Shown here piece after piece: positions 13,601 to 28,600 of a stretch of DNA of 64,000 bases. How positions within the stretch are numbered: the first letter of the stretch is position 1; each line of letters opens with the position of its first letter. Made by a program: the position numbers and the translations under genes. The notes under the pieces were generated by a model that was not told the DNA's origin, made no database searches, and saw nothing but the letters and a program-made list of their open reading frames with translations. This stretch comes from Rhyacophila brunnea (Eukaryota > Arthropoda > Insecta > Trichoptera > Rhyacophilidae). The stretch spans positions 1,550,001 to 1,614,000 of the forward strand of contig JAGYXB010001862.1 of assembly GCA_022495005.1 (NCBI GenBank), written 5' to 3'.

Positions 13601-16600
13601 TCTCACCGCCATTAATGTATGCCACAAACCCTGCACCAGTACCGCCATCAATTTTGCTCCCATCCGTGAAAATCAGCATGTTATTGCATTTGTTGCTTTC
13701 CAACGTTGCAGGATAAGAAATCACTTCAGAAAATAGTCTAGCCGGGTGTGGCAGCCTTCTATAGTCCACCGGTTTTTCGTAAAGCCTGTCGTCAGGCAGA
13801 AAACCTGCGAGGCCCTCCTCGCCCTTCTTAGCTCTGTAAATGAGAGCGATTTGTTTTAAACGTAAATCTAGAGGCATAAGTCCTGCTAGAGCTTGCGTTG
13901 AATTGAGCGAAGCCGTTCGGTAAGCTCTGCATATTCGTATCGCTAGTGCTCGCTGAACCGTATTGAGTTTTTTTGCTATGTTTTTCCGTTTGGCAGCTTC
14001 ATGCCATATGCTGGCCGCATACGTGATCATAGGCTCAATAGCACAAGTGTATAGAATTTGAAGAGCTTCAGAAGATACACCCCATGTGGGTTTGGCCATT
14101 CTTGCTAGTTTGAGCGAAGTCACCGCGGCTCTTTTGCAGATGCTGTCCGCATGCTTTGACCAATTTAGTTTGTCATCGATTACAACCCCTAAAAGTTTAA
14201 GATCCCTAGAAAAAGATAGAGGTTGCCCATTCATCACCAGCGAAGGCGGAGAGACGCGCCTCCTAGTAAAGAATAAGGCCTTCGTTTTCTCCGCGGAGAA
14301 AGACAGTTTGACCTTCCTTCCCCAGGCCTCGACTGGTATTACAAACCTGGGGGAGGACGGTTACACAGGAATTTAGTCCAGGCACTAACCTTTGATGTTG
14401 AGATGGCTGAGCTGGTTTCGGGTTCACGCACTCACACAAGTAGTATTATCACGGTGCGGTTTATCACTCTCACGGTTACACTTTACCTGTTTGGGATAAA
14501 GATGGTACTGAGTTTATGATGATTTATATGATTTATGACGTTCGTTCCAATCATGGCAGATATAGGAGACAACGAAGGTCGAAAGATAACTGATGGATGA
14601 GTCACCCTGTATGCGTGACGATTGACGGTCAAACTAGTGGATATCTTGACGCTCTCGTGGTCTATAGGTAACTAGCTTTTTACAAACACGGTTGAAAAGT
14701 CACTCAATTAACATTGATTAAAGTCTCTGGATGAAAACGATTAATGTAGTAGGTAGGGCAAAAATATGGGATTTACGTCACAATAATTGCTGCCAACAAT
14801 ATTGATACTCTAGAATAGGGTCCGACAATGTAAGGTTTAAGCATTGATAATAACTATAAAATAATAAATAAAAAAGTAAAAAAAAACACTTAAAATAAAA
14901 CTAACTACCGGGTAGGTACCTATCTATAAAGTGTGTATTATGCATCCTCGGTGTTTTCCAAATGTTGTATTGTACTTTTGATGATAAAAAGAATACCAAT
15001 TTCATAGATATTGAAAATCATTCTTTCTCTTTAAAATATCTCATAATGTAGGTAGGTATCTATAATACATATTCTTGCTATAAACTCTATGAGTATGAGC
15101 AATAATTAGTACTCAAATCGAAGTTTACAGTTTTATGACACGGCCTGACTATAATGGGTCTTGCTGATTATGCTCAATAAGGAGAAATATATTATCAACA
15201 AATCCAACGTAAAAATTATATCATGGTGCAGTGTGTAAGGCTCTGGCCTTCCATCCCGGATTTCTGTGTTCGATTCACGGTGAGGTCAAAATATATTAAC
15301 ATAATCTAATCATGTAAATTCCTCAAGTCTGGGAGTTTTACTACTATTATTGGGCTACACGGCCTATTGCGGTGTTTAATAAAAAGACAAATAATAAAAA
15401 TAAATGTATTTATATTTTTAAAATGTGTTATTCTTTGAAAAATATATTTTTTGTTATTTCAATTAAAATATTACGTGTATGCTGTTTGAAGTAACAATGT
15501 GCAGTATTACTAACTAGATAATATAGCACGTATTACTTAATTAATGCGGAATATGATGGATTCAATTGCTGTTTATATTATGTATGTGGTTTAAAAAGAA
15601 TCTTAAAAATAATGAAATTAAAGATTGTTTAATGTTACATTAAACTTGGTAGTATAACAAACCTAAGTTTTATTTTAATTACATTTAACATGCTCAAATG
15701 TCAGTTTAAGTTTTATTTTTGTTGTCATGTTAATATAAATTTAAATAAATATGGCATTGAGCGTAGTTATGCACAAAGCAGCCGAGCCACACAAACCTCA
15801 AACAGAGATAGAAGCACTTTTATGTAAATTGTGTTTCTTTAAATCAGCAAAGCCTCTGTATACTGTGTATACTTTTTGAATGATAGATATTATATATATA
15901 AATGATTTTGTATAACTTTTGAAGAGATAAAAGCATATAATCTATGAAATTTTGGTGTTTTAGCAGTCCAGGTGTTTTGAGTAAAATGATTTTTTTTAGA
16001 ATGTGCATTCTGCAGAATGCAGCCATCTCTTATTTTTGTAAGAAAAGTCTTTATTTTTGATTGTTTTCTTTAAAAATAGCATTCTAAGTTACTAAATTAT
16101 TATGGGAATTTGAAAATTCTGAAAATAATTCGAAAAACTTGTAAATTATACATCAATATTTAGCTGCCTGGCACTATTTTTTATTTGAAAAATCTGTATA
16201 TTATATTATATATAATAAAATGAAAAATATATAATGTAATTGAGAAAATAATGTTTATTAATTGAATGTAGAAAAACACACCTTACAGTCACGATTTTTA
16301 AAATTTACGTAAGTACATAATATTATCGTTTGGCTGCTTTTTGCAGAATGAATATTGCATATTTTTAGAACGCATTTATATGACATTTTTGTATGACAGC
16401 AGCTTGGATGCTTTATGCAAATCGAAAATGTCATATTCTGCGATTTGCAAAATCTTTAAAACGCATTTATATGAGATGTTTGTATGACAGCAGCTTGGTT
16501 GATTTGTGCAGAACGTAAAACAAACGTGTGAGATTATGGAAATCACAATAACTCATTTTTTTCAAAATTGTGGCTTGGCTGCTTTGTGCATAACTACGCT

Positions 16601-19600
16601 CAAATAGTTCTTATTGTTATGTTTGTTCTACAATTTTTAAAACTGCATTAAAGGCCCTTGGATAAAATAGGTTCGTAAACCCTAGACTAACCGCTAGACA
16701 AACTGCAGTATGATAACTGCGGCAGTCTGTAACTAGCCATGTGTTGCCATGACGGACACTTCGGGGAAAGAGTATTCCTAGGAGAGAGAGGAATCGCATT
16801 TGACGTAGGTTTCGGGCTGCAAGATGACGCATCCGGGTCAAGTACATTCATGAGAGTTCCACCACTGCTGGGAAACATTTTTCATATTTCCCGTCGACTA
16901 GGGATATGTATCCACGCACTCGTGCTCTACAACCCCTTTTAGTTAATAATGAATTGGAAAAAGATTTACTCCAATCCGAGCGAGAATGGAGATATATTGT
17001 TTGGTTAAAGGGATTTGAAATGGCTTATAGAAAAATACAATACGATCGATAAAATCGGACTCAACCCTTGAATTGTAGGCATGAGTGAAAGGGAAAAGAA
17101 TAAACAGACTTAAATAAATAGATAAACATTTGTACGTCAATAAAAATATATCCTTTTACCCCGTCATCATAGCTTTTACGGTTGATATTTTGTTCATAGT
17201 TTGTTTTATAGTTACAAAATAAAATATATATATCATAAAGTATTTACTAAAAATTAAATCACGAGTATAATAATATTATACTGAAATATAATATAATTAA
17301 ATTTTATTTAAAGTTATTATTAAATTTGTCGGGTACCTATTCTAAATGTAGCCGTGTTAGAACGAATTTTAAAAGGATTTATTGGAAAATTGAAAAAAAT
17401 AGTGCATTGTAATACTTTTGTAAAATTCTTCAAGTTATATATTTATTTTGTTTATACACTAAAACAGGTTATATGAGCTAGGATTCATGAAATCACAAAA
17501 TAATAACCTAATTTAAACTCTTCCGGAATCTAATTTGGAATCCTTGACGTGTCCAGTGCCTTAAGAATTAGACTACGAGCGTCGCCAGATTTCAAAAATA
17601 CTATAAATAGATTTAAATATATATAACTATATTTTGATATCTAATTGTAACCATATTTTTATTATTCATTATATATATACAGGATATATTTTTTTTTAAA
17701 TAACATAGTTAACATTTTATATCAATAAATTGATATGGGCAATGCATTATGTGAACGGAAAATAAATAAATTCTACTACAGAACTGATGATTCGATAGCT
17801 GTCAAATGCCAGCTTATCAAATCCTGATAGGAAATTGGTTTTCGTTTGAATCAATTTTATTAAATGAGAGATTTTTTTTCAAAATACATATACAGTAGAT
17901 ATATTAGTATAGAGTATTATACAATATTCTAAGTTGAAGTTTCTAAATATAATATTATCTTATAATAATTGATATAGGTACCACTTTTATTAAGTATATT
18001 TAGATAATATTGAAGAAAAATAAATATGTTTATGGTATTTATAAAGGTATCTCGTATTTTCTTTTATTGTGCTATTATAAATTACTTCTACAAATATTAT
18101 ATTATTATGGTAAAAATATAAGTAAAACGTTTTTAATTATAAAAAAACAAAAAATTTTTATTTTTGAAGAAATTAAAAATGTGTTAAAATTGTTATAAAA
18201 TATCCATTAAAAGTCAAAACAAAAAAATGCATAATTAAAAAAAAAGATTTTTGATTACTTATTTAATTTTCATTAAATTTGTACTATCAGTTGCATTAAA
18301 ACAATAAAATTAAAATAAAAAAATATATTTGGCAAGCTGACGGTTATATCAGAAATGTATGTGAATTTTACAAAAAACATTAAAAGAAAATAAGGATTTA
18401 TTACAAGCGTGAGTTGTCGACCATATTAAAATGTGAATTTTAAGGCATTTGTTTTGATGGAGTGGATTTTATTTTAGATTAAAATGTTTTGATATTTTTT
18501 GCTAGCGCTAAAACTCCATTATGCTAGCTTTGTGAGATGAAAGAAAGTTGATGAGATATTATGATATAGGTACAATTTAAAATTTAAAAAAATGGCGAGC
18601 AAAATTTGAATTGAAGTAAATAACAAATATAATAGGTATGCAAGTAAGTATAATTCAGTGCTTGCGTAATTTGTATAGAAAAAATTAAGCGTTCACTCTA
18701 AGCACACAAATAAAAAGTTAATTAACACTAATTATGTGAAGAAATCTGGGTAAAATATTATGTATTATTATTTTTTTTGAATATTTATATAGTTTTATTA
18801 TGTTTTATTTTTATTTTCAAGGTTTGATGAAGACTTGAGAACAATCCCTCCATGGTCTACCAGCCCATGGAGTCATACTGATCTTCCGCGAATGAGGCAG
18901 GGAAGAATATCAGCACAGGTTAGTAGAACACTGATAATACGAGTAAACGGGTAACTTAAATATGACTTTAATGTAAAAATATGACAACTTACAGTGCCAG
19001 AAATATTTTTCTTTTAAATATTATAATGCTATATATTTTTTCTTGAATGGTCAATTGTAAGTTTGTATGTATAAAGGTACTGGTATATACAAGTAATTTT
19101 GTGAAATATCATTAATTTATTATTATCAAACCATGATCATGGCCTCTCCAAACTGGTTCAATTTCTTTTGACTCTAGCCCCTGTGCGTTGCATTGCAAAG
19201 TACTTCCGCAGAACTATTCAGTCGTTTTAGTAACGTAACATTACGGAGTCATGCAACGTGTATGCCTTCCATGTTAGCCATACACTAGGATAACCCGGAA
19301 GCTTTTCTAATGTCTTTTTCTTTTTTAACAATTTTTTTTCTATCGCGATATAGTTATGTATAATAATATCTAAATTTGTCCTTTAGACGTTGAGTACCTC
19401 TTGATTACGACTAGATAATCCAATTTATCTAGCGATTATGTATCGAACTTAATGCATAATGTGTCAGCACGATTCTAAGAGTTATAAACAGGGAGTAGAT
19501 GCTCTCGACCACGCAACCTCTGTAAGTCGCTCAATATTCAATATGCTGATGATTAGATACGACTGGATTAAGATAAAGGATTTGAATGTGAAGTTATTTT

Positions 19601-22600
19601 CACATATATAACATTCGTCAGCTTTGAATTACTTTTTATATTATTAATTTTTTTTTATTTTTGTTAGTTCTGCGTGCTTCTCTTTGCCATTAGCACATTT
19701 TATTAAAAACGTCAATTACACCTCAACCAAAGCACACTTTAGCGACTAGCGATCTTAGTCTTTTATAACTGCTCCTAATACATTCCCATGGCTCCTTGCT
19801 TCGCTGGAGTAAAACTGAGTGTGGTATGGGACGGTTGGTTTGTGTATACAAACATATATACATATGTTTGTATAGGCTCAAAACAAAGGGAAGAGTTTCT
19901 CAAGTTGGTCCAACCAGTTATTTGGCCCATCTGACAGTTCGAATTACCGATTAAAGCGATTCTTTTGCTATAAAAAAATCTGGTGTCATACTGAAAATGT
20001 GATAATCTTTTGACGTAGGGCTTTCTGTATTTCTATATTTAAATTGAATTTAAATTATATTAAGGCTTATTGTTTCTTTTTCATGCTGTTCTCTTAAACT
20101 CTTAACTTAAATTCATGTTAACTCAGTTAAAATACACTTGAGTATGCGGTAACCTCAATCTCTTGAGACATTCCCAGGCATAACAATTCTTCACATTCAA
20201 ACGTATGGCCTCATGATACGCCCGATTGACACGCGTCTGGTGCGAATTGGGTTGGTTTGGAAGGGTGTATGTTTGTGTTAGTACAAGATAGAGAAATGTG
20301 TTGGAATTCGGTCACGAACCTTTGATAGAAGACGACATCAAAAGAAGAATCAACATACATATACCAACTTTAATCCATTACAATAGCGAAATCTTTTTTT
20401 TCTGAAATAAATAATAGCTTCTACAAAAGTTTTTAAAATCAGTAGTTAGTAGTTTAAGATGTGTATTTGTGATTTATTTGTTATGTCTTTTGTACGCTTT
20501 TGTATATTAGGTATTCTATTATACAGGCTGGTGCATATATTATCATCACCTTATTAAAAGATTCCGTAATTTCCTTTTAAATTATCATATTTGATTTTTG
20601 TGCAGACAGTGTGTAACAGAATGTGCAATATTTTTCATAATTTTCATACAATCGATACTCTCTTTAATTGTGCTAACGTATAGAGGTATCAGTGACAAAG
20701 CCCACTTTTATCTAAATGAACATAAATCAGTAAAAAAAAAATAAGCAATATTGGGGGGACAGGAACAACTGGACGCCAGGATAATTGGGCGCCGCACTGT
20801 CGAATGAAATATATAGACATTCGTTACGATTTTATACTGAAAGTGGACGAGCAAGTTTAATCAGTTTCTATCTAATACTAAGTAGTTTTAATTCATGTTG
20901 CCCTTAACACAATGTTTTTTTTATTGTGAATTGAGAATTATTACGCCTGGGTCTTTATATAAAAATAAAAAAGTCTCTTATCATTGCAACTTAAACATGT
21001 GCACAATTACATAATTATTTACGTGTGCATATTTAAATTCTCACCAAGTATTAAATAATATTTTAAATATAAATATTAATGTTTAATTTATATTTTATAA
21101 AAGTACCTATAATTCACAAACGTCTATTTGTTTTTGAATTTCATTCGATTGCGTGGCACCTAGGGAATCCAATCCCGAGCCAAAATTCTGATCCCGGGAT
21201 TTCGGGATTACAATTTGACAATCCCGGGATCCCGGGACTGGTCCCGGGATTCGCATTTTTTTCCATTGTTAATATAAAATATTTATATTTACACATAACA
21301 TTGATAAAATCGGTCAAAAATAAATCTAGTATAATTTATAATATTTAAGACATTTATTGTTAATATTGTATATCTACGTTCAATCTTGCAAATACACAAG
21401 TTTAATGGAGTAAATAATATTAAATATATATAATATATAAATAATAATGTGAATTTAATACGAGATTGCTGTTTCTGATAGTAAAGACTTAATAATGGAT
21501 TAGCGAGATTTAAAATAGTAAAGCAAATAATCATGGCGTACTTATGGCCTTTCCGCTTCATAAATCTAATTAGTCAGCCAAATATGAAACTGCCGTAAAA
21601 CGTATGAGATCATGGTGGAATTACTTTGTTAAAAGTGCGAAGCATTGTTTTTTTCAATCTTTCTCATTTTTAATAATTTATGTGAAAAAATAAAATAAAT
21701 CGGCAACTTACACATGGGTATAAATCAAACTTCATTCAAACTCAGTTTATTTCTAATGTAGATATTTTTTATTAAAAGTATTTTTTCTGTTATATTTTCG
21801 CTTTTATTTTATGTTCCATAAAAATTGATAAAAAAATCAATCCCGAAATCCCGGGATTATGTTTATCAATCCCGGAATTCATAGGTATCGAAAATAGCTC
21901 GGGATCCCGGGATCCCGGGATTGAAATCCCTAGTGGCACCCACATGTCCCGGCATCGAATCTGTCCTAGACCCATATTGGGGAATTGAAAATCCAAGAAA
22001 AAAATATGAGACCATATTTATTTGATAACTAAAATGGTGCCACGAAAATTATGAATGGAGAGTGCTGCAGACAAATAATAGAAACATAATTACAAGATAA
22101 AAAGAACTTTTTAAATACAACGTTTTTAAATTTTCTGCTGAATCATATAAACTTGACTTGCCTAGCTTAAACGATCAAAAACAATTGTACTTGATAGAAA
22201 TACTGAATAATGGAATATCATTTCATATTGATTTCCGTGGCAATGCACGTATATATTAATAATTTAGTTGCTAGGACCCCTAGCAACCAATAATGGTTTT
22301 GACATAACTTTTCATACAAAACAGAATTAACTGAAATTGAATTAAATTCTACTTAAAGATCGCTAAAAGTATTTAAAAAATGCATTGGCATCGTGTTCTG
22401 ATATATTCTAAGAGTTTCAAATGTCTAGCTAGTTAGTAGGAAGTAGGAAGTAGGAAGTTAGCTAAAAATCGATTGAAAGATTTGTACCGGACAAATAAAA
22501 ATATGAGCTAAGAAAAACGTTGTAATAATTATAATAAAATTTTGCCACCCCAGATGGCAAAACCTAGAAACGAACAATATTATATTATAATACAATACGA

Positions 22601-25600
22601 CAAACAATGAGTTCTTCTCTGGTAATTTAATTTCACATTTTAACAAAATGCACTGACCACTAAGATCACCCGATTTAGCAGTAGGTACCAGATTTATTTT
22701 TGTGTGAGTACTTGAAAGGAAAACGGCATGTAAACAAAGTCTGAACATTGGAAGGATTAACTTAAATGATTATTTAAATACAGTGATTTTTTAATTTATT
22801 TTAAAAATTATTGGCTTACCAAATCAAATCAAAATATTTGAGTCACCTTATAGTTACATACTCGTATTTTATCTAAGAAAAGGATAAACAAAGGGCAGAA
22901 TTCAAACACTTTTAAACTGTAGAAACTTGGAAACACCTGCCATTAATTATTAGCCAGATTATTTATTAGCTCCGTTGAAACTTAATCGAAGTGTCTATAT
23001 TTTCACACGTAGTACCTTCACGTATAGTAATATTCACTTAAGATTCACGTTTTATCAAGAATAACAAACACCGTCCCTGGACTTGACAAAATCAAAGTTT
23101 CTCCATCAAATAAGTTAGTGAGCTCACTTTGGAACAAACAATGGCAAGTGACATTCCTCTCATTGCTTCAGATAGCTTGGGCGGAGTTGCTCAACAAAAT
23201 GGCAGGGCTGATTTACCAATTGCCCCACTAAAGTTTTCAACAAACACAATTAACCTACAAAATTATCATGTTCATAAATATAATCTGGATTTGGTTATTA
23301 TTTTAACAAATATTTTAATCCTTAATCAAAGTTATGAGGATTAAATTAATTATTAATATAATACAAATAAATTAATAGTAACTGTGTTGGATAAATCAAC
23401 TTCATAGTAAAATATTTTAATATATAGTAAGAAATGGTTCTTTGGTACTTTGGTATTTGGTACTTTGGTATTTGGCACATGGTTTTTTGTTTCCGACATT
23501 CTGTAAATAGAGTCTTATTCTCAAATGATACATGATTACTTTAACAAATATATGTTTAGTGTTTATTAATATTTTTAGTATTTGTAGGAGAACAAGTCAT
23601 GCTAAAACATTCAAATTATATACATACATAATCTGGTTAACACCACAGAAATCCATCGAATTCTTATGTTCCAAATTAACAATAATTATAACGTGAACCA
23701 TTCGTTGAAAAAATAGTTAATCAAATTATATAATTATGTTATGACAATAATAACAACAGCTTGAATACCATATACATGAGATAAAATTCAATGTTAGGAA
23801 TAAATAAATGCTGCTAATTTTGGATAAAAAACAGTATTAATTAATATTGGTGCACATAATACTATGTAGTCACATGGTCCTAATTTTTCAATTGATTGCC
23901 TCTTATATTTGTTTAATACTCAACAGCTCTTATTAATTAGGGTGAAAGGTGTTAGATTTAGTACCTACTGTATTTTACTTTTTATTATTTGACGTATACT
24001 CCGATGTGTGTATGTTTATATTATTTTCTCACAGGCTTAGTTTTAAGTTATAATTTATATGCACATATATCTAAATCAAATAAAAATAATTTATTAATAA
24101 TATCTTTGAAATCAAAAATTTAGCGATAGGAAATAATAATTAATTATATAATGTTTATAATAATCACTCTATTCATTGAATCTTTGAGATATTTTTTCCT
24201 TGATATATTTTTATATTGCTGTATTATGCAATGTTTTGTTATCCGGATATTATACTGACAAATATTTTAAATATATTTAGATGTTAGTATTAAATTTAGC
24301 GTTTATCGTTAATTGTAATATATTATTCGAATGCTGTCTGCGTTATGTCCCGAAATACTATTTTATGCAAATTTGGTTTCGAACAAATCGATTTGTCACG
24401 TTTAAATGCCCTGGCTGGAGTGTTTTAGACTCTTCAGAGGTGGAACTCCCCCAAAATTAAAACACACCCACTACCCTTTTGTTGATTTAGTGCGACCGGT
24501 TGAATACCTTTCATTATTATCAGCCGATAATGATTTATGGAAATTGCCACATTTTCAAGCACTGGATTATGATAATTTCAAGATTAACATATTTCTCTAG
24601 TTCATTTGCATTGTAACCAGTTCCAAACCCTGTACTTCATTCAGAAATTAAATAAATTTATAATTAATGTAGGGTTTTTATTATAATTATATTATTAACA
24701 GTTAAATCCAGAAGCAAAACGTTTATTATGAAATTTAATTTATCATTAAAAATATGAATATAATTATTGATTGAGTGATTTCTCTACATATAACCAATAT
24801 TGTATATTTTTGAAGACTGTTTTATAAATTGACTTTGATTCACATTTTTAAATAAAATAAATTGTAAAGATTAAAATAAAAATGTCGTGTAGGTTTTTAT
24901 ATTGTTATTTATATATTCTTTAAAATGTTTATTTATTAAGAATATTGAAAGACAATAGAATGTTATATCTTAAAAATATATTACGGTTCTAGACCCTTAA
25001 AAAACTTTTTTATTCGTCTCTATAAACCCGAATATAAAATGACAAATGACACTAAATTATACTCTCTGTTGGAACCCTAGACTATTTTTTATTACCCGAA
25101 CTCTTTTGACAAGATGGAGTTTCAATAATGTTAAGCTGAACTAAAAAGTTTATTTTATAAGGAAGATCGATCAATTCGCTCCAAATCCCCGGGTTAGAGA
25201 AAAATTGAAAAGGAGTCACTCGAAATCTACGATAGAGTGCTAGTCTAATACTTGATATGATTCTTCATTGAAAATTTGCTGCCGCATGAATCACAGCTAC
25301 CAGCGGGGAATACCCTGTAGCAAAACCATTGTGAAGTCGCAGCCAGAGAACCAATTTGTAATTCAAATTCTCTTGTTTGAGATACATCTCTTAGACGAGA
25401 GAGTCTGTATTGGAGACTGGAAATACTACAATAGCCCCAAACGTGTTGAGTGTTTTTCATCTCACCCCTGGGAGAGAAAGCGCAACTTTAAATTTGGAAC
25501 GTTTATTTTTTATTTGATCCCTCCTACGAATCGGGGTGTAAAATCTAAAAGTTTATCAAAGAATGCTTTAGCGAGCGCTTAAGTCAATTTAATTTAAACG

Positions 25601-28600
25601 CTATTTGTCGAGCGATTGGTTTTCTAAAATGCCAAATGTTTTAGTCTAATGAATTTTGAATGTTTGATACGAAATAAAACAATATTAACTTTTATGACGT
25701 TTCAAGGCTCTCTGTTCACTGGGGATTGATGGATTGTTTGATTTTAAATGCCAGTGATGTAGATAATATAGCTTTTATTTTTATTCAGAGAGCTAACTTT
25801 CATTTATAGGAGTCAGACAGCTGTAAACAAATTCCATCAAGATAAATTTGATTGAACGCCGAATATTACCGGAGTCATATATGTATTTACATCGAACACA
25901 AATTTTATTCTATAACAAAAAAAGATAATGTTGTTAACATTTTTTCAAAATTTAAAACATATCTGGCCTACAAATCAATGTTGAATTATGATTCAACTAT
26001 GTATATTCATAATGAAAAGGATTAATATTTGTATAAAATTTTAATAATGTACACCTACTATATAAATGGCGCGCTAGTAGCACACATAAAAATATCTACC
26101 AATAAATGACCAGAATTTTTATATTTTAAGTGAAACGCTTAGTTAATTAGAAACTCAGTTACATCTGTTTATATTTATAATAAGGGTATATAGTTTTATT
26201 AAATATAATCAATAATGTCTTGTAATCAAGCGGCTATTTTCTTGTTGATATTGGAAAATTTATTTTCCCAGCAAACGTTTGGTTAAAACTTAAAATCCCT
26301 TCGTAATGCCATCTTTAATTCGTGTTTAAGCCAACATTTTCCAATTAATTTAGTCATAAAATCTTGTTTTATTTTATGCAATGAAGAGTCTCTTTAAAGA
26401 TTTTATTGTAGCAAATAAAATGATGCCACCCAGGCAATTTTCTTTCACTTTGTAAATTTATTCTTCGTAGTTTAGTTCGTATTCTTGGAGATATTAGAAA
26501 TGAGTCGGTAAGATATGCAATTTTTCATGTTCGTAAATGTTTTTTAATCAACCATCAAAATTAAATTAAGTTATGCATATTATAATTTTTACCACAGATA
26601 ACAAATTCTAACGAGGACTCGACTCTTTAATGAATAGCAACTACTGCCGAGTTTAGATGAATTATAAATTTACGTATAATTTTAAATTATCATGGCAATG
26701 ATGTTTGATTTTAAAAGAAATACTTTAAATTGTAACAGTTAGTAATTGAAACATTTTAAATACCCTATTTCAAAGTTGTTTCCCAGAAAAACCATTGACC
26801 CTTGTAGTATAGCAATATATTCATATTGAACCAATAAGAGGTAGATTAATGTAAAAATATATTAATAAATATGTATTATGAGCGAATGGATTAACCTATG
26901 TTAATAAACGTCATAGCCACCGACAAGGGTCGCGTCTTTGCTCATTATATTATGGTCAATGGTCAAGTCAATCCAATATACGGTTGTCACTTTATTCAAT
27001 TTAGAATTTATCAACGATATGGATTCACATCCATGTCAAAACTAAAAAAGTGTCGATTGTTATGTATCTCACGTACAGAAAAGCGGGTCAAAAATAATAA
27101 TTAATCCACTAGGTACTTCTAGAATTTCGCTGAAGTAAGTTACGAATAAAACTTAAAAATAAAACTAACAACGACAAAAGTCGAAAAAAGATTCACAAAC
27201 AGTACTCAGTTTAATCTGATAAACAACTATATCTATTTATATGAAACAATATATATATATATATATGAATGTATGGTTAATGAAAATGCTCGAAGATTAA
27301 AGTTAAGATATAATACATTTAGCAGTATGAAGAATGTCTAAAAAAAGTGACCTCACATTATGCGTAAAATGATGCAACGTGTTCAACCAGTACACCTTAT
27401 AATTACATAATAATATGCATACGGATCAGAGACGCTCAGAAAAATACAACTCCAGAAAAAAAAGAAGCATATCGTGGTATACCAAGGTGCATGCTGTCAA
27501 TAACGCGTAAGGATACACAAAATGTAAAAAAAAAAATTCTGTACATTTAGATACTTTAGTACCGCTAGATAAAGTTATACAGTGATACCTAAGAAGTACA
27601 AAACTTAGACGCTGCTAGTTTGTGGAAGTACTTGGGAGAGATGAATGGAATCAAGCAGTGTATTGAGCCTGGATGATGATGATATAATATTGATTATATA
27701 ATATATTTTTGTTTAATTTTATATTCTTGGTGTAGATTTTTGAAATAGCTCAATCTGAAAAAAATAACATTTAATAAATTATTTAAAATGATATTATGTT
27801 TCTTAAAGACAAACTATTTAAACAGTTTTTTTGATTTGAATTTTTCTTCACAAAAGCAAAGTCAATTTTCTTTTGTATTCTTCTGAATTAAAGTTCACAT
27901 TGTGCCAAGTATTTGCAGTATGCTACGTGTTGAGCACCACTACACTATACAGCCAGCTTGTAAATAACACTCGGGGTACTGTTTTTGAACATTCTGCCAA
28001 ATGCAACGAGATTATAGTATTATTTTAAAATGGCTATTGCCCGAAGGTTCAATGTGCCCCAATATGTGCTCAGCAATAAACTCTAATAAAAGTGCCCTGT
28101 AAATGGACGGTTTGTAGCTTGCAATACCAAAGTGGGAACATTAAATAGAATAATGATAGTACTTGGATATTCGACAGCGAGACGAATTTTATTCATTCCA
28201 CATAAACAAATCTACCAATTTGCTTTTAATGCTTCTAAATCGAAATTTAATCAGAAAAAAATATTTTTATTGACATTTTATAAATTTAATTTAGAACCTC
28301 TAGATTTTTTTTAGATAAACAAGCTACATAAGCATGAAGTTTGATAGTTTTTGCGTGAAAAAAAAAACGTAGTGCGGAGATCGAGAAAAGTATTGCAATA
28401 TGCTTAAGGGGGGACATGCTCGTCGAAGGTCAAAATTGAGTTTTTATTGTATTTTCAAACCATGATCCTGGACCCTCCTTAAACGTTGTAGATAATCTAT
28501 TTATATAATTTTGAAGCCTTATTATCCTTTATAGTTATTTTAAACATTTGATGACTGCATAAAGTATTTTTGTTACATAAAATAGTATTCTCTTAAACCT

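Noticed and set aside
16617..16942. Opposing ~70-codon frames in a GC-richer block
   Set aside because: Conflicting strands, no recognised domain; reported only as a composition anomaly.
28132..28314. Short frame next to the palindrome as its transposase
   Set aside because: Sixty low-complexity codons outside the palindrome borders without any transposase motif.
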